Assembly (NCBI RefSeq): GCF_022271435.1
Contig: NZ_JAFIQY010000001.1
Location: forward strand, 310,001 to 374,000
Length of the DNA stretch: 64,000 bases
Origin: Streptomyces monomycini
GTDB taxonomy: Bacteria > Actinomycetota > Actinomycetes > Streptomycetales > Streptomycetaceae
Direction of reading: 5' to 3'
This document shows, one piece after another, positions 33,703 to 43,286 of this stretch; the stretch's first letter is position 1, and every line of letters starts with the position of its first letter. The notes under the pieces were generated by a model. That model searched no databases and was not told the origin of the DNA. It saw only the letters and a list, made by a program, of their open reading frames with translations. Position numbers and translations under genes: made by a program.

Positions 33703-35630
33703 TGCTCGCTCCCGCCACGTCCGCCGTCCTCCAGGTCTCCATCGGCGGCGAACTGCCCGACGACGCCGTGGAGGCCCTGGTCGACGGCTGGGTCGACCAG
33801 GGCGCCGGGGTCCCCGCCGCCTTCGAACTGACCTTCCGCGACCCTTACCGGGTCATGATCAGCCGGCTGGGGGCGACGTTCGGCACCCCGGTCACCATCG
33901 CGACCGTGACCGACGGCCAAGGTGCCGGTGACACGCTGCTCACCGGCGAGATCACCGGTTTCGAAGCCGATTACGACGGTACCGGCACCTTCACCATCAT
34001 CCGGGGTTACGACTTCGGGCACCGGCTCATGCGCCAGCGCCGGGTGGCGGCGTACCGGAACCAGTCCGCCTCCGACATCGCCAGGAAACTGGCCGCGCAG
34101 GACGGCGTGCCGATCGGCACGATCCAGTCGACGAAGACGGTGTACGAGTTCATCAGCCAGTCCAACGTCAGCGACTGGGACTTCCTGGCGCGGCTGGCCG
34201 ACGAGAACGAGTCCGTCATGTCGATCGACGCGAAGGGCAGGTTCTGCTTCGTCAAGCCGAAGCCCGCCTCGGGCGCGCCCGCGGCGAGCATGGACGGCGA
34301 GGATCCGCTCGAACTGAAGGCCGGCATCGACATCCTGCGGCTGCGGGCCGCCGTGACCGCCGCCGACCAGGTCGGCAAGGTGGAGGCGCGCGGCTGGGAC
34401 GTCACCCAGAAGAAGGCGCTCAGCTCCGTCTCGCCCGCCAAAGACAATCCCGGCTTCGCCATCGGCGAGACGCCCGGCAAGGCGGCGGGCAGGTTCAAGG
34501 CGGGCAAGCTGGTCGAGACGTCGACCCCGTACGACAAGTCGGCCGAGGTGCGGTTCGCCTCCGATGCCCTCGCCGACGACGTGACCGGGGCCTTCGCCGA
34601 GGTGGAGATCGTGGTGCTGGGCAACACCCGGCTGCGGCCCGGGGTGCCGGTGACGCTCTCGGACACCGGCGCACCCTTCGAGGGGAAGTACACGGCGACG
34701 TCCGTACGGCATGTCTTCGGCGACGGGAAGCACTACGAGTCGTGGGTGACCGTCAGCGGCCGGCAGTGGCGTTCGCTGTTCGGGCTGGCCTCCGGCGGGG
34801 GCGGCACGGGTACCGGACCCAGGCTGCCGGGTGTGGCCAACGCCCTGGTCACCGACGTGAACGACCCGCTCAAGCAGGGCCGGGTGAAGTTGCGGTTCCC
34901 CTGGCTGGACGACACCTACGTCAGCGACTGGACGCGGACGGTGCAGCTGGGCGGTCTCGGGGGCGGCGGGGTGTTCCCGATGGACGTCAACGACGAGGTG
35001 CTGGTCGGGTTCGACCGCGGCGCCCTGGACCACCCGTTCGTGATCGGCGGCCTCTACAACGGCAAGGACAAGCCGACCGTCGTCGGTGACGTGCCGCTGC
35101 ACGACACCGTACGCAAGAAGGCGAGCCGGCACACCGTCTCCGACCGGGACGGCAACCGTATGGACCTGCTCAGCCAGAAGACCGGCGGCCGCAGGCAGGG
35201 CGTCCGGCTGACGTCCGGCGACAAGCGGCTGACCGTCAGCCTGGACCGGACGAAGACCGAGATCGTCGTGGACAGCAAGGGGTCGGTCACCATCAAGGGC
35301 AGCAGATCGGTGTCGGTGGAAGCCGGGACCGACCTCACGCTGAGCGCCCGTGGCCGGCTGAGCCTGCAGAGCGGTGGCCTGCTCAGCATCAGGAGCGGCG
35401 GCGCGCTCACCGTCGACTCCACCGGCTTGATCAACCTCAGGTCCGCGGGACAGATCGGGCTCACCACGGGAGGGGCCCTGAACATGACCGCGGGCGGCAT
35501 CGCGACCCTGACCGCGGGCGGCTCCCTCCAGCTCACCTCGGTCGCCAACATGATCAACGGCGCCAAGACCACCATCTCGTCCCCGCTCTTCTTCGCCGCT
35601 GTCACACCACCTCTGCCGATGGCGGGGTGA
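33702..35630 (+). CDS. cis8: VgrG-like spike protein (Cis8-like)
   Basis: 642 residues. The N-terminal gp27-like half (YRVMISRLGATFGTPV, GYDFGHRLMRQRRV, VSDWDFLARLADE) is followed by a gp5 OB-fold (about 385-475: GRVKLRFPWLDDTYVSDW, MDVNDEVLVGFDRG) and a C-terminal beta-helix of short Gly-rich repeats (TLSARGRLSLQSGGLLSIRS and following). It forms the trimeric membrane-piercing tip. No lysozyme domain and no PAAR extension are present, and I find no separate PAAR gene nearby, so the spike may be blunt or capped by an unrecognised protein. Confidence 0.92.
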   Translation: MLAPATSAVLQVSIGGELPDDAVEALVDGWVDQGAGVPAAFELTFRDPYRVMISRLGATFGTPVTIATVTDGQGAGDTLLTGEITGFEADYDGTGTFTIIRGYDFGHRLMRQRRVAAYRNQSASDIARKLAAQDGVPIGTIQSTKTVYEFISQSNVSDWDFLARLADENESVMSIDAKGRFCFVKPKPASGAPAASMDGEDPLELKAGIDILRLRAAVTAADQVGKVEARGWDVTQKKALSSVSPAKDNPGFAIGETPGKAAGRFKAGKLVETSTPYDKSAEVRFASDALADDVTGAFAEVEIVVLGNTRLRPGVPVTLSDTGAPFEGKYTATSVRHVFGDGKHYESWVTVSGRQWRSLFGLASGGGGTGTGPRLPGVANALVTDVNDPLKQGRVKLRFPWLDDTYVSDWTRTVQLGGLGGGGVFPMDVNDEVLVGFDRGALDHPFVIGGLYNGKDKPTVVGDVPLHDTVRKKASRHTVSDRDGNRMDLLSQKTGGRRQGVRLTSGDKRLTVSLDRTKTEIVVDSKGSVTIKGSRSVSVEAGTDLTLSARGRLSLQSGGLLSIRSGGALTVDSTGLINLRSAGQIGLTTGGALNMTAGGIATLTAGGSLQLTSVANMINGAKTTISSPLFFAAVTPPLPMAG

Positions 35631-35691
35631 GCGGCGTCCTCCGGACCGGTGCGCGTAGTGGTGTCTGTCTCTCTGTCCGTGGAAGGCGGGT

Positions 35692-36156
35692 GTGGTTCTG
35701 ATGGCCGAACAGTTCGTCGGCTCCGGGTGGTCGTTCCCGCTGCGTATCGGGCCGACCGGCGGTATCGCGCTGGTCAGCGGCGAGCGGGAGATCGAGGAGG
35801 CGATCCGGCTGGTGCTGGCGACCGCGCCGGGCGAGCGTCCGATGCGGCCCGAGTTCGGCTGCGCCATCCACGACCTGGTGTTCGCCCCGGTCAACGAGCA
35901 GACCGCGGGCCGTATCCAGCACGAGGTGTACGCCTCCCTGGACCGCTGGGAGCCGCGCATCGAGGTCACCGACGTCCAGGTGACCACCGGCGCCGACCGC
36001 AGCGTCCTGTACATCGACATCCGCTACCAGATCCGCGGGACCAACAACCCGCGCAGTCTCGTCTTCCCTTTCTACGTCATCCCCTCCCACGAGGACGGCC
36101 CCGGCGGCGGCCGCTCCGACGACGGTTCCGGCGACTCCTCCGAAAGCGACGCCTGA
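35692..36156 (+). CDS. cis9: gp25-like baseplate wedge protein (Cis9-like)
   Basis: 154 residues of the gp25/lysozyme-like baseplate family, with GWSFPLRIGPTGGIALVSGE, EIEEAIRLVLATAPGERPMR and PEFGCAIHDLVFAPVN, including the conserved EFG/PMRPEFGC block that contacts the sheath. GTG 35692 is preferred for the GGAAGG 5 bases upstream; ATG 35701 is an alternative that would shorten it by 3 residues. The C-terminal 20 residues are acidic and disordered. The stop shares a base with the next ATG. Confidence 0.92.
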   Translation: MVLMAEQFVGSGWSFPLRIGPTGGIALVSGEREIEEAIRLVLATAPGERPMRPEFGCAIHDLVFAPVNEQTAGRIQHEVYASLDRWEPRIEVTDVQVTTGADRSVLYIDIRYQIRGTNNPRSLVFPFYVIPSHEDGPGGGRSDDGSGDSSESDA

Positions 36157-38114
36157 TGTCCCTGCCTTCCCCCAACCTCGACGACCGCCGCTTCCAGCAG
36201 TTCGTCGACGACGCCAAGCGCTACATCCAGCAGCGCGCGCCGGAGTGGACCGACCACAACGTCTCCGACCCGGGCGTCACCCTCGTCGAGACCGTCGCCC
36301 ACATGGCCGACCAGATCGTCTACCGCCTCAACCGGGTGCCCGAGAAGAACCATCTGGCCTTCCTGGACCTGGTGGGGGTCACCCTGTTCCCGCCGACGGC
36401 GGCCCGTACGGACGTCACCTTCTGGCTGTCCGCGCCCCAGGAGGAGGCCGTGCCGGTGCCGGTCGGCACCGAGGTGGCCACCCTGCGCACGGAGCAGGAG
36501 GAGGCGGTGGTCTTCGCCACCGAGCGCGACCTGGCCATCGTGCCCAGCGCGTTGAGCCGCCTGGTGACGCAGCAGCGGGGCGAGCCCGTCACCGACCGGA
36601 CCGCCGCGCTGGCCGAGGGCACCGACGTACGGTGCTTCGCCGACGTGCCCGGCCCCGGCGACTGCATGCTGATCGGCCTGACGGCGGCCGTACCGCACTG
36701 CGCCGTCGCCCTGGAACTCGACAGCCGGGTGGACGGTGTCGGCGTCGACCCGCGGCAGCCGCCCCTGGTGTGGGAGGCGTGGACCGAGGACGGCTGGCAG
36801 CCCTGCGGCCTGGACCGCGACGGCACCGGCGGCCTCAACCGCGCCGGCGACGTCGTCCTGCACGTCCCCGGCGGGCACACGCTGTCCCGCAACGCCGGCC
36901 ACGAGGCCGGCTGGCTGCGCTGCCGCGTCACCGAGCCCCTGCCCGGCCAGCCCTTCTACACCACGTCACCGACCGTACGGTCCGCCGAAGCCTGCACCAT
37001 CGGCGGCACCACCCGCGTCGTGCACGCCGCCACCGTGCACGACGAGGCACTCGGCGAATCCACCGGCCTGCCCGGGCAGCGGCGGCGGCTCGCCCAGACG
37101 CCCGTGGTCGGCGACGACCCGCCCCTGCTGCTCCAGACCGCCGAGCACGACGGCTGGCAGGACTGGCAGGTCGTCCCGCACTTCGCCGCGTCCGGGCCGG
37201 ACGACCGCCACATCACCCTCGACGCCACGACCGGTGACATCGCCTTCGGCCCCGCCGTCCGTGAGGCGGACGGCACCCTGCGCCAGTACGGCATGGTCGC
37301 CCCCAAGGGCGCGGTCGTGCGCGCCCGCCGGTACCGCACCGGGGGCGGCCGCACCGGCAACGTCACCCGGGGCGCCGTACGGGTCCTGCGCAGTTCCATC
37401 CCGTACGTCTCCGAGGTCGTCAACGGGGAAGCGGCCCGCGGCGGGGTCGACGGGGAGACCGTCGAGGAGGCCAAGGTCCGGGCGCCGATCACGCTGCGCG
37501 CCCAGGAACGCGCCGTCACCCTGCGCGACTACGAGGAACTCGCCCGCCGCGCCGCGCCCGAGACCGCCCGCATCACCTGTCTGGAAGGCGAGCGGGACGA
37601 GTACGGGTCCTACGCGGTACGGGTGCTGGTCGTACCGCAGGCGGTGCCCGACCCCGGGGGCCGGCTCCGCTTCGAGCAACTCGTCCCCGGCGACCGCCTG
37701 CTGGGCCGCATCACCCGCCATCTCGACGAGCGCCGCCTCATCGGCACCCGGCTCGCGGTCGGCCCGCCCTACTACCAGGGCGTCACGGTCGTCGCCACCG
37801 TCCACGCCTTCCGCGGCACCGACACCGACCGGGTGCGGCGTCAGGCCCACGACGCCCTCTACCGTCACCTGGACCCGCTCACGGGCGGCACGGACGGCCG
37901 TGGCTGGCCCTTCGGCCGTCCGGTCCAGGCCGGTGAGGTCTTCGCCGTGCTGCAACGCGTCCCCGGCGTGGAACTGGTCGACGAGGTCGTGCTGCACCCC
38001 GCCGACCCGCTGACCGGCCGGCGCGGCGATCCGACCGACCGTATCGATCTCGATGCGCCGGCCCTGGTCTTCTCCTTCGACCACCGTGTACGGGTGATCG
38101 GGGACGGGTCGTGA
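36156..38114 (+). CDS. cis11: Baseplate J/gp6-like protein (Cis11-like)
   Basis: 652 residues. Begins LPSPNLDDRRFQQFVDDAKR, with the conserved WTDHNVSDPGVTLVE and MADQIVYRLNRVPEKNHLAF blocks of baseplate J proteins; later VTRGAVRVLRSSIPYV and APITLRAQERAVTLRDYEEL mark the ring-forming core. It builds the baseplate ring with the gp25-like and gpI-like proteins encoded on either side. TGATG coupling joins it to cis9. Confidence 0.93.
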   Translation: MSLPSPNLDDRRFQQFVDDAKRYIQQRAPEWTDHNVSDPGVTLVETVAHMADQIVYRLNRVPEKNHLAFLDLVGVTLFPPTAARTDVTFWLSAPQEEAVPVPVGTEVATLRTEQEEAVVFATERDLAIVPSALSRLVTQQRGEPVTDRTAALAEGTDVRCFADVPGPGDCMLIGLTAAVPHCAVALELDSRVDGVGVDPRQPPLVWEAWTEDGWQPCGLDRDGTGGLNRAGDVVLHVPGGHTLSRNAGHEAGWLRCRVTEPLPGQPFYTTSPTVRSAEACTIGGTTRVVHAATVHDEALGESTGLPGQRRRLAQTPVVGDDPPLLLQTAEHDGWQDWQVVPHFAASGPDDRHITLDATTGDIAFGPAVREADGTLRQYGMVAPKGAVVRARRYRTGGGRTGNVTRGAVRVLRSSIPYVSEVVNGEAARGGVDGETVEEAKVRAPITLRAQERAVTLRDYEELARRAAPETARITCLEGERDEYGSYAVRVLVVPQAVPDPGGRLRFEQLVPGDRLLGRITRHLDERRLIGTRLAVGPPYYQGVTVVATVHAFRGTDTDRVRRQAHDALYRHLDPLTGGTDGRGWPFGRPVQAGEVFAVLQRVPGVELVDEVVLHPADPLTGRRGDPTDRIDLDAPALVFSFDHRVRVIGDGS

Positions 38115-38142
38115 CGCGGCCGGCGCGCCCGGGAGGGCGCTC

Positions 38143-38700
38143 ATGAGAGGCTCCGTCGACGGCCTGGGCTCGTCCGCCCCCATCGGCATGATGCTCCCGG
38201 CCGTCTTCGCCGACGACGATCTCGCCCAGCGCTTCGTCGGAGGGCTGGACGACGTCCTCGCGCCGGTCCTGAACGTGCTCGACTGTCTGGACACCTACTT
38301 CGACCCCGCGCTCACCCCGGCCGACTTCGCCCGGTGGCTGGGCACCTGGGTGGGCGCCGAGACCGACGGCACCGAACCCGAGCCGCGGCTGCGCGCCGCC
38401 GTGGCCGCCGCGGTCGCCCTGCACCGGGTCCGGGGCACCCGGCGCGGCCTGTCGGAAGCCGTACGCCTGGCGTTCGGTGCCGAACCGGAGATCACGGAGA
38501 GCGGCGGTGCCGCCTGGAGCGCGCGACCGCGCGGCCCCTTCCCTGGCAGCGCCCGCCCCCATCTGCATGTCGTCCTGCGGCTGCCCGACCCCGCCCCGGC
38601 CGACACCTACCGCCTCGACACGCTCGTGGCCGCGGCCCGTCCCGCGCACATGCCCTACACCGTCACGGTGACCACCGTCGAAAGGACCACGGAGAGATGA
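38143..38700 (+). CDS. cis12: Phage tail protein I-like baseplate component (Cis12-like)
   Basis: 185 residues with the tail protein I (gp7/P2 gpI) core: LDDVLAPVLNVLDCLDTYF, DFARWLGTWVGAE, HRVRGTRRGLSEAVRLAFG, then a strand-rich C-terminus. ATG 38143 has GGGAGGG upstream. It completes the wedge with Cis11. No tail-fibre gene follows, unlike Afp/PVC loci. The stop overlaps the next ATG by 4 bases. Confidence 0.85.
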   Translation: MRGSVDGLGSSAPIGMMLPAVFADDDLAQRFVGGLDDVLAPVLNVLDCLDTYFDPALTPADFARWLGTWVGAETDGTEPEPRLRAAVAAAVALHRVRGTRRGLSEAVRLAFGAEPEITESGGAAWSARPRGPFPGSARPHLHVVLRLPDPAPADTYRLDTLVAAARPAHMPYTVTVTTVERTTER

Positions 38701-40184
38701 GCACGCCGGACTGCGGTGAGTGCGGCACCCGCGCGGAGCCGGGGAAGTCGTTCTGCGATGCCTGTGGAGCCGTCCTGCGCTGGGACTCGGCCGGTGGCCG
38801 TGGCGGCCCGTCGGCGGTTGCCGGGGCCGGTGCTGCCGGCCGGGCCCACGGCTCGCAGGGTACGGAGCCGTACCGGACGCCGATGCAGGGTGACGGGGCC
38901 GAGGGGCACGGTACGGCCACGGCCACGGGCCCCGCCGGCTCGGGTGTAGCGGGAGCGTCTGCCTCCCTGAGCGGGCACCGTCCTTCGGGCCCGGCTCCGG
39001 AGCACAGGGGGAGTCGCGGCGGTGCCGGAGCGGCCGACGCGTCCGGGGCCGGGGCCGCGTCCCGGGCCGCGTCCGGGGCCGGGGCCGCGTCCGGTGGCCC
39101 GGACCTGGAGGACACCGACCCCCGTATCCCCCTGCCCTCGGCGCAGGACGGCTTCCCTCCGGAGAGGCCGGCCGGTCCGAGCAGCTCCAACAGCCCGAAC
39201 GATCCGAACGGCCCGCACGGCCCGCACCGTTCCAACGGCCCCAACGGCCCGGGCACCGGAAACGCCACCGGGAACGGCCACCCGGCCGACCGCGCCCGTT
39301 CCCTCCTCGTGCCCGTCCCGGAGCACGAGGCCACCCCTGCCGCCCCCTCCCCCGCCGTGGCACCGGTCCTGCCCGGACGCCCCGACACCCGACGGCCCCA
39401 GGTACGCGCCCCCGGTCCCCAGGGAGCGGAACACGGCCCGCCCTGCTCCTGGTGCGCCACGCCGAACCACCCGGACCGCCACTTCTGCAACCGCTGCGCG
39501 ATGCCCCTCGCCGAAAGCGCCACCGCCCCCGCGCCCGGACGCCGCCCCTGGTGGCGCCGCCTCTTCGGCCCGGGCGGCCAGGAGACCCCCTGGGCCGGTG
39601 ACCGTCCCCGACTGCGCCGCGCCTTCGACCGCGTCGGCACCTGGATCACCCTGGCCGTCGCCGTGACGCTGGTGATCTTCGGGGTGCTGTACCTGCCCGA
39701 CGGCATCCAGGCCACCCGCGACCACTTCGCCAAACGGGCTCCGGTCGAGCCGGACCACATCCGGGCCTCCCGCTCCTACCCGGGCCACGGGCCGAAGCTG
39801 GTCATCGACAAGCTCAACAACACCTGGTGGGGTCCCGGGGTGGCGCAGTCGGGCCAGGGCGAGTGGGTGGAGATGCAGTTCTCCCGTCCGGTGCGGCTGC
39901 TCGACGTCATCATCACGCCGGGGACGTCCACCCGCGCCGATCAGCTCGACCGGTCCGCCCTGCCGCACCGGATCACGGCGACGATCACGGGCCGGGACGG
40001 GCAGATCACGACCCGTGAACTCACCCTGGACCCGGGTGCGGGCGAGCAACGCCGGTCCTTCCGTGTCGGTGAGGCCGCCAAAGTCCGGTTCACCGTCGAG
40101 TCGGCCCATGCCGCGTCCGCCGAGAAGCAGGTGGCCATCGCCGAGATCGAGCTGTTCGGGCGGTCCGGTGGGGACCAGTCCTGA
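38697..40184 (+). CDS. Zinc-ribbon / TM / discoidin-like membrane protein
   Basis: 495 residues. An N-terminal zinc ribbon (Cys6, 9, 20, 23) leads into a disordered linker of about 220 residues, then a second ribbon (Cys250, 253, 264, 267), a basic stretch, one membrane helix (about 316-335) and an extracytoplasmic domain of about 150 residues resembling the NADase-type/F5/8 discoidin glycan-binding fold (KLNNTWWGPGVAQSGQGEWV, MQFSRPVRLLDVIITPG). With the N-terminus inside, the ribbons would face the cytoplasm and the lectin-like domain the wall. Coupling to cis12 by ATGA suggests a role with the injection system, perhaps membrane or envelope docking. Function is inferred. Confidence 0.75.
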   Translation: MSTPDCGECGTRAEPGKSFCDACGAVLRWDSAGGRGGPSAVAGAGAAGRAHGSQGTEPYRTPMQGDGAEGHGTATATGPAGSGVAGASASLSGHRPSGPAPEHRGSRGGAGAADASGAGAASRAASGAGAASGGPDLEDTDPRIPLPSAQDGFPPERPAGPSSSNSPNDPNGPHGPHRSNGPNGPGTGNATGNGHPADRARSLLVPVPEHEATPAAPSPAVAPVLPGRPDTRRPQVRAPGPQGAEHGPPCSWCATPNHPDRHFCNRCAMPLAESATAPAPGRRPWWRRLFGPGGQETPWAGDRPRLRRAFDRVGTWITLAVAVTLVIFGVLYLPDGIQATRDHFAKRAPVEPDHIRASRSYPGHGPKLVIDKLNNTWWGPGVAQSGQGEWVEMQFSRPVRLLDVIITPGTSTRADQLDRSALPHRITATITGRDGQITTRELTLDPGAGEQRRSFRVGEAAKVRFTVESAHAASAEKQVAIAEIELFGRSGGDQS

Positions 40185-40284
40185 ACGGGCCGTGGTACGT
40201 CACCCCGTCGAAGCCGCCTTCGTGTACGGCGTGGCCGTCGCGCCCGTCGCGCACGTCGTGGTGACGTGCCGTGGCGCCGGGGCG

Positions 40285-42978
40285 TCACAGCGACATCTCG
40301 CGGAGCTGGCGGCGCGAGGAGATGCCCAGTTTGCGGTACACGTTGCGCAGGTGGGTGTCGATGGTGCGCGGGCTGAGGAAGAGCATCACGCCCACTTCCT
40401 TGGACGTCGCTCCGGCGGCGACCTTCCCGGCGATCAGCCGTTCCTGCGCGGTGAGCAGGCCGAGGGGGTCCTCGCCGTGCCGGCGCGGCTGTTCGCCGGT
40501 GGCGCGCAGTTCGCGGGCCGCGCGCTCGGCGAAGGCGCGGGCGCCGATGCAGGAGAGCATGTCGTGCGCTGCCCGCAGTTCGTCGCGGGCCTCGGCCCGC
40601 CGGTTCTCGCGGCGCAGCCACTCCCCGTAGGTCAGACGGGCGCGCGCGTGGAGCACCCGTACCCGGGTCCGGGTGAACTGGCCGATGGCTTGCCGGTACA
40701 ACGTTTCGCAGTCGTCGCCCCGTTCGAGGAGGGCCTGAGCCCGAAGGCGTTCGGCGACGGCCCAGGGGACGGGGTTCGCGCGGGCCAGCGCCTCCAGGTG
40801 TTCCATGGCCACGGCCGCGTCCGCAGCGCGTCCGGCGCGCGCGGCGGCTTCGACCAGTTCGCTGTAGACGGCCCAGATCGAGTACGAGCCTGCCTGGTGG
40901 CGGCGTTGGGCCGTCAGCGCGGCGTCCAGTGCCGCATCGTAGTTGCCGAGCCCGTTGTGCAGTACCGCCCTGGCGTAGTGCTCACCGGCGGCCTCGAACG
41001 GCCGGCCCTCACGTCCCACCAGTTCCCGCAGCTCGGCGAACCGTTCCTCGTCACCGCGGAAGCCGGTCAGGACGAGTTCGGGCCCCAGCAGGGGCACCGT
41101 GCCGGCCGCCTCGTCGACGGCCCGGGCCTCGCCGAGGCTGGCGGCCGCCTCGTCGAACCGGCCGACCGACACTCTGGCGACTGCCTGGTACCGCAGGGCC
41201 TGCGGCAGCGAGGCGAGGGAACCCTGGCTCCGTGCCTCGTCCACCTGCCGGTCCGCGATCTCCTCGGCCGCCTCGTCGTCCCGCAGATCGATGGCGACCT
41301 GGCAGAGCAGGTTCATCCGCCACGGGCCCGGCGAGGAGTCGGCCGCACGGTACGCCGTCACCGCGTCGCGCATCGCGGGCACCGCCCGCTCCACGGGCAG
41401 CATGGCCTGGTCCAGCAGCGCGTCGAGCAGCAGATCGGCCGGCCCGGCGGTCTCCCGCCGCGGCGCCCGCTCACGGATCCGGGCGCCGAGGTCCCGGAGA
41501 AGGCCCGGGTGGATGTCGTTGTACATGAACGACGCGAACGCTTCCAGGTAGGTGTCCCGCGCCTGATCGGGCGGAGCCGACTCCGTCACGGCGTCGACGA
41601 GTCGGGCCGTTGCCTGCGGCGCGTGGGAGCGCTGGTACTCGATCCGGGCCCGCAGCAGGCGCGCCTTGGCGCGGCCCTGGTCGTCCATCCGGCGCCGCTC
41701 CGCGCGGGTGACCAGTGCGCGGGCCGCATCGGGCGCTCCCGCCTGCAAGCGCAGCGTGGCCGCGACGAGCAGCCGCCCGGCCTGGCGGTCGGGCGCGGGG
41801 GTCAGCTGCCCCGCCCGTTCCATGAAGGCGGCGGCCGCGGCGAATCCGCCGCGCAGCCGGGCCCGGTCGGCGGACCGTTCCAGCTCCGCGGCGATGTCCT
41901 CGTCGGCGTCGATGACGGCGTGGGCCCGGTGCCACGCCTGGCGGTCGAGGTCGGTCTCCGGGTCGGTCACCGCCGCGAGGGCGCCGTGCATGCCCCGGCG
42001 CTTCTCCGGGGTGGCCGAGGCGTAGACCGCGGAGCGCACCAGCGGGTGCCGGAAGCGCAGCAGCGGCCCCAGGACCAGCAGTCCGGCGTTCTCCGCGTGG
42101 GTGAGCCCGGCGGCGTCCAGCCCGAGGCGCCGCGCCGCGCTGCGCAGCAGGTCGAGGTCGCCGACCGGCTCGGCCGCGGCGAGCACCACCAGCGACCGGG
42201 TCGCGTCCGGCAGCCGCTCGAAGCGGTGGACGAACTGCTCCTCCAGCGTGTCCACCACACTGGCCCGGAAGCGCCGGGGTCCGGGGACGCCGAACGGTTC
42301 CGCGTGGTGGGCGAACTCCAGCAGCGCCAGCGGGTTTCCGTGCGCCTCGGCCAGGATGCGGTCGATGACCTCGGCGTCCGGCCCGATGTGCGTCGCGGCT
42401 CCCAGCAGGGTCCGGGCGTCCTCGTCGTCCAGGCCCGCGAGGGGCATCCGCGGCAGCTCGGCGAAGCCGGACGGCGAGCCGGCGTCGCGGGTGGCGAAGA
42501 CCATCGCGATCCGCTCGGCGGAGACCCGCCGGGCCACGAACACCAGCACGCGCCGCGAAGCGTCGTCGATCCACTGGGCGTCGTCCACCACGCAGCAGAC
42601 CGGCGCGTCCTTCGCCACCTCGTGCAGCAGTCCCAGGACGGCGAGGCCGACCGTCAACGGGTCGGGCGAGGTCTGCGCGCCGAGGCCGAACACCGCCTCC
42701 AGGGCCCTGCGTTGCACCACGGGCAGTCCGCGCCGGTATGCCAGGACCGGGGCGCACAGCTGGTGCAGCGTCGCGTAGAGCAGGTCGTGCTCGAACTCCG
42801 TACCGGCGGCCCGCAGCACCTCGAACCCGTCCAGCGCCTGCACCACGGCGTCGACCAGCGCCGACTTGCCGATGCCCGCCTCCCCCGCCACCACGACGGC
42901 CCCACCACGCCCGACGGCGGCCGAAGTCACCAGTCCGTCGAACTCACGCCGCTCCGCATGTCTGGCCACGAGCTGCAC
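40285..42978 (-). CDS. LAL-type LuxR transcriptional regulator
   Basis: 897-residue large ATP-binding LuxR regulator. Walker A is GEAGIGKS (32-39), Walker B is in CCVVDDAQWID (about 120), and a long helical TPR-like middle follows. The C-terminal LuxR helix-turn-helix includes LTAQERLIAGKVAAG, LSPRTIDTHLRNVYRKLGIS. GTG 42978 has GGAGGAA 8 bases upstream; the TTG at 43002 lies before that site and is rejected. It converges on the injection-system operon and heads a run of three ATPase regulators. The target is unknown. Confidence 0.9.
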   Translation of the reverse strand: MQLVARHAERREFDGLVTSAAVGRGGAVVVAGEAGIGKSALVDAVVQALDGFEVLRAAGTEFEHDLLYATLHQLCAPVLAYRRGLPVVQRRALEAVFGLGAQTSPDPLTVGLAVLGLLHEVAKDAPVCCVVDDAQWIDDASRRVLVFVARRVSAERIAMVFATRDAGSPSGFAELPRMPLAGLDDEDARTLLGAATHIGPDAEVIDRILAEAHGNPLALLEFAHHAEPFGVPGPRRFRASVVDTLEEQFVHRFERLPDATRSLVVLAAAEPVGDLDLLRSAARRLGLDAAGLTHAENAGLLVLGPLLRFRHPLVRSAVYASATPEKRRGMHGALAAVTDPETDLDRQAWHRAHAVIDADEDIAAELERSADRARLRGGFAAAAAFMERAGQLTPAPDRQAGRLLVAATLRLQAGAPDAARALVTRAERRRMDDQGRAKARLLRARIEYQRSHAPQATARLVDAVTESAPPDQARDTYLEAFASFMYNDIHPGLLRDLGARIRERAPRRETAGPADLLLDALLDQAMLPVERAVPAMRDAVTAYRAADSSPGPWRMNLLCQVAIDLRDDEAAEEIADRQVDEARSQGSLASLPQALRYQAVARVSVGRFDEAAASLGEARAVDEAAGTVPLLGPELVLTGFRGDEERFAELRELVGREGRPFEAAGEHYARAVLHNGLGNYDAALDAALTAQRRHQAGSYSIWAVYSELVEAAARAGRAADAAVAMEHLEALARANPVPWAVAERLRAQALLERGDDCETLYRQAIGQFTRTRVRVLHARARLTYGEWLRRENRRAEARDELRAAHDMLSCIGARAFAERAARELRATGEQPRRHGEDPLGLLTAQERLIAGKVAAGATSKEVGVMLFLSPRTIDTHLRNVYRKLGISSRRQLREMSL

Positions 42979-43286
42979 CGGAATCTTCCTCCGAGTCGAC
43001 AATGCTAGAGGTTCCTCACGCTTTCCTTCAGCCAGGTCACGGCCGGACCGCTCCCCACGGCACGGCGCACCGGTGCGTTCGCCCGACCGGTGCCCGCCTG
43101 ACTGATCTCACGCTGGGAGACGACAGTCACGGCCGTCAGGTTCTTGATCGGTGACGTCATTTGGCCAACACCCGGGACGACCAGGGGCCTTCTCCGAGAT
43201 GTCGGAGAGCACCGCTCCCCGCCGCACGCGTGACCGACATGACTGACGTACCGCCACCTGTCAGGACACGGCGCGCGCCGGCCAGT
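42979..43286. other. Intergenic region upstream of the LAL regulator
   Basis: 308 bases between the 3' end of the SARP/AfsR-like gene and the LAL start, both leftward. It should contain the LAL promoter. I see no clear hairpin or conserved element. Confidence 0.4.

Noticed and set aside
31260..36020. 1586-codon open frame on the minus strand
   Set aside because: It runs antisense across the disordered CIS gene, tube, hub and spike genes, all with clear families on the plus strand. Low stop density in GC-rich DNA explains it.
40194..40270. Inverted repeat between the CIS operon and the LAL gene (GGTACGTCACC and GGTGACGTGCC)
   Set aside because: The arms pair imperfectly and the loop is about 55 bases, too weak to call a terminator with confidence, although the position between convergent genes is suitable.
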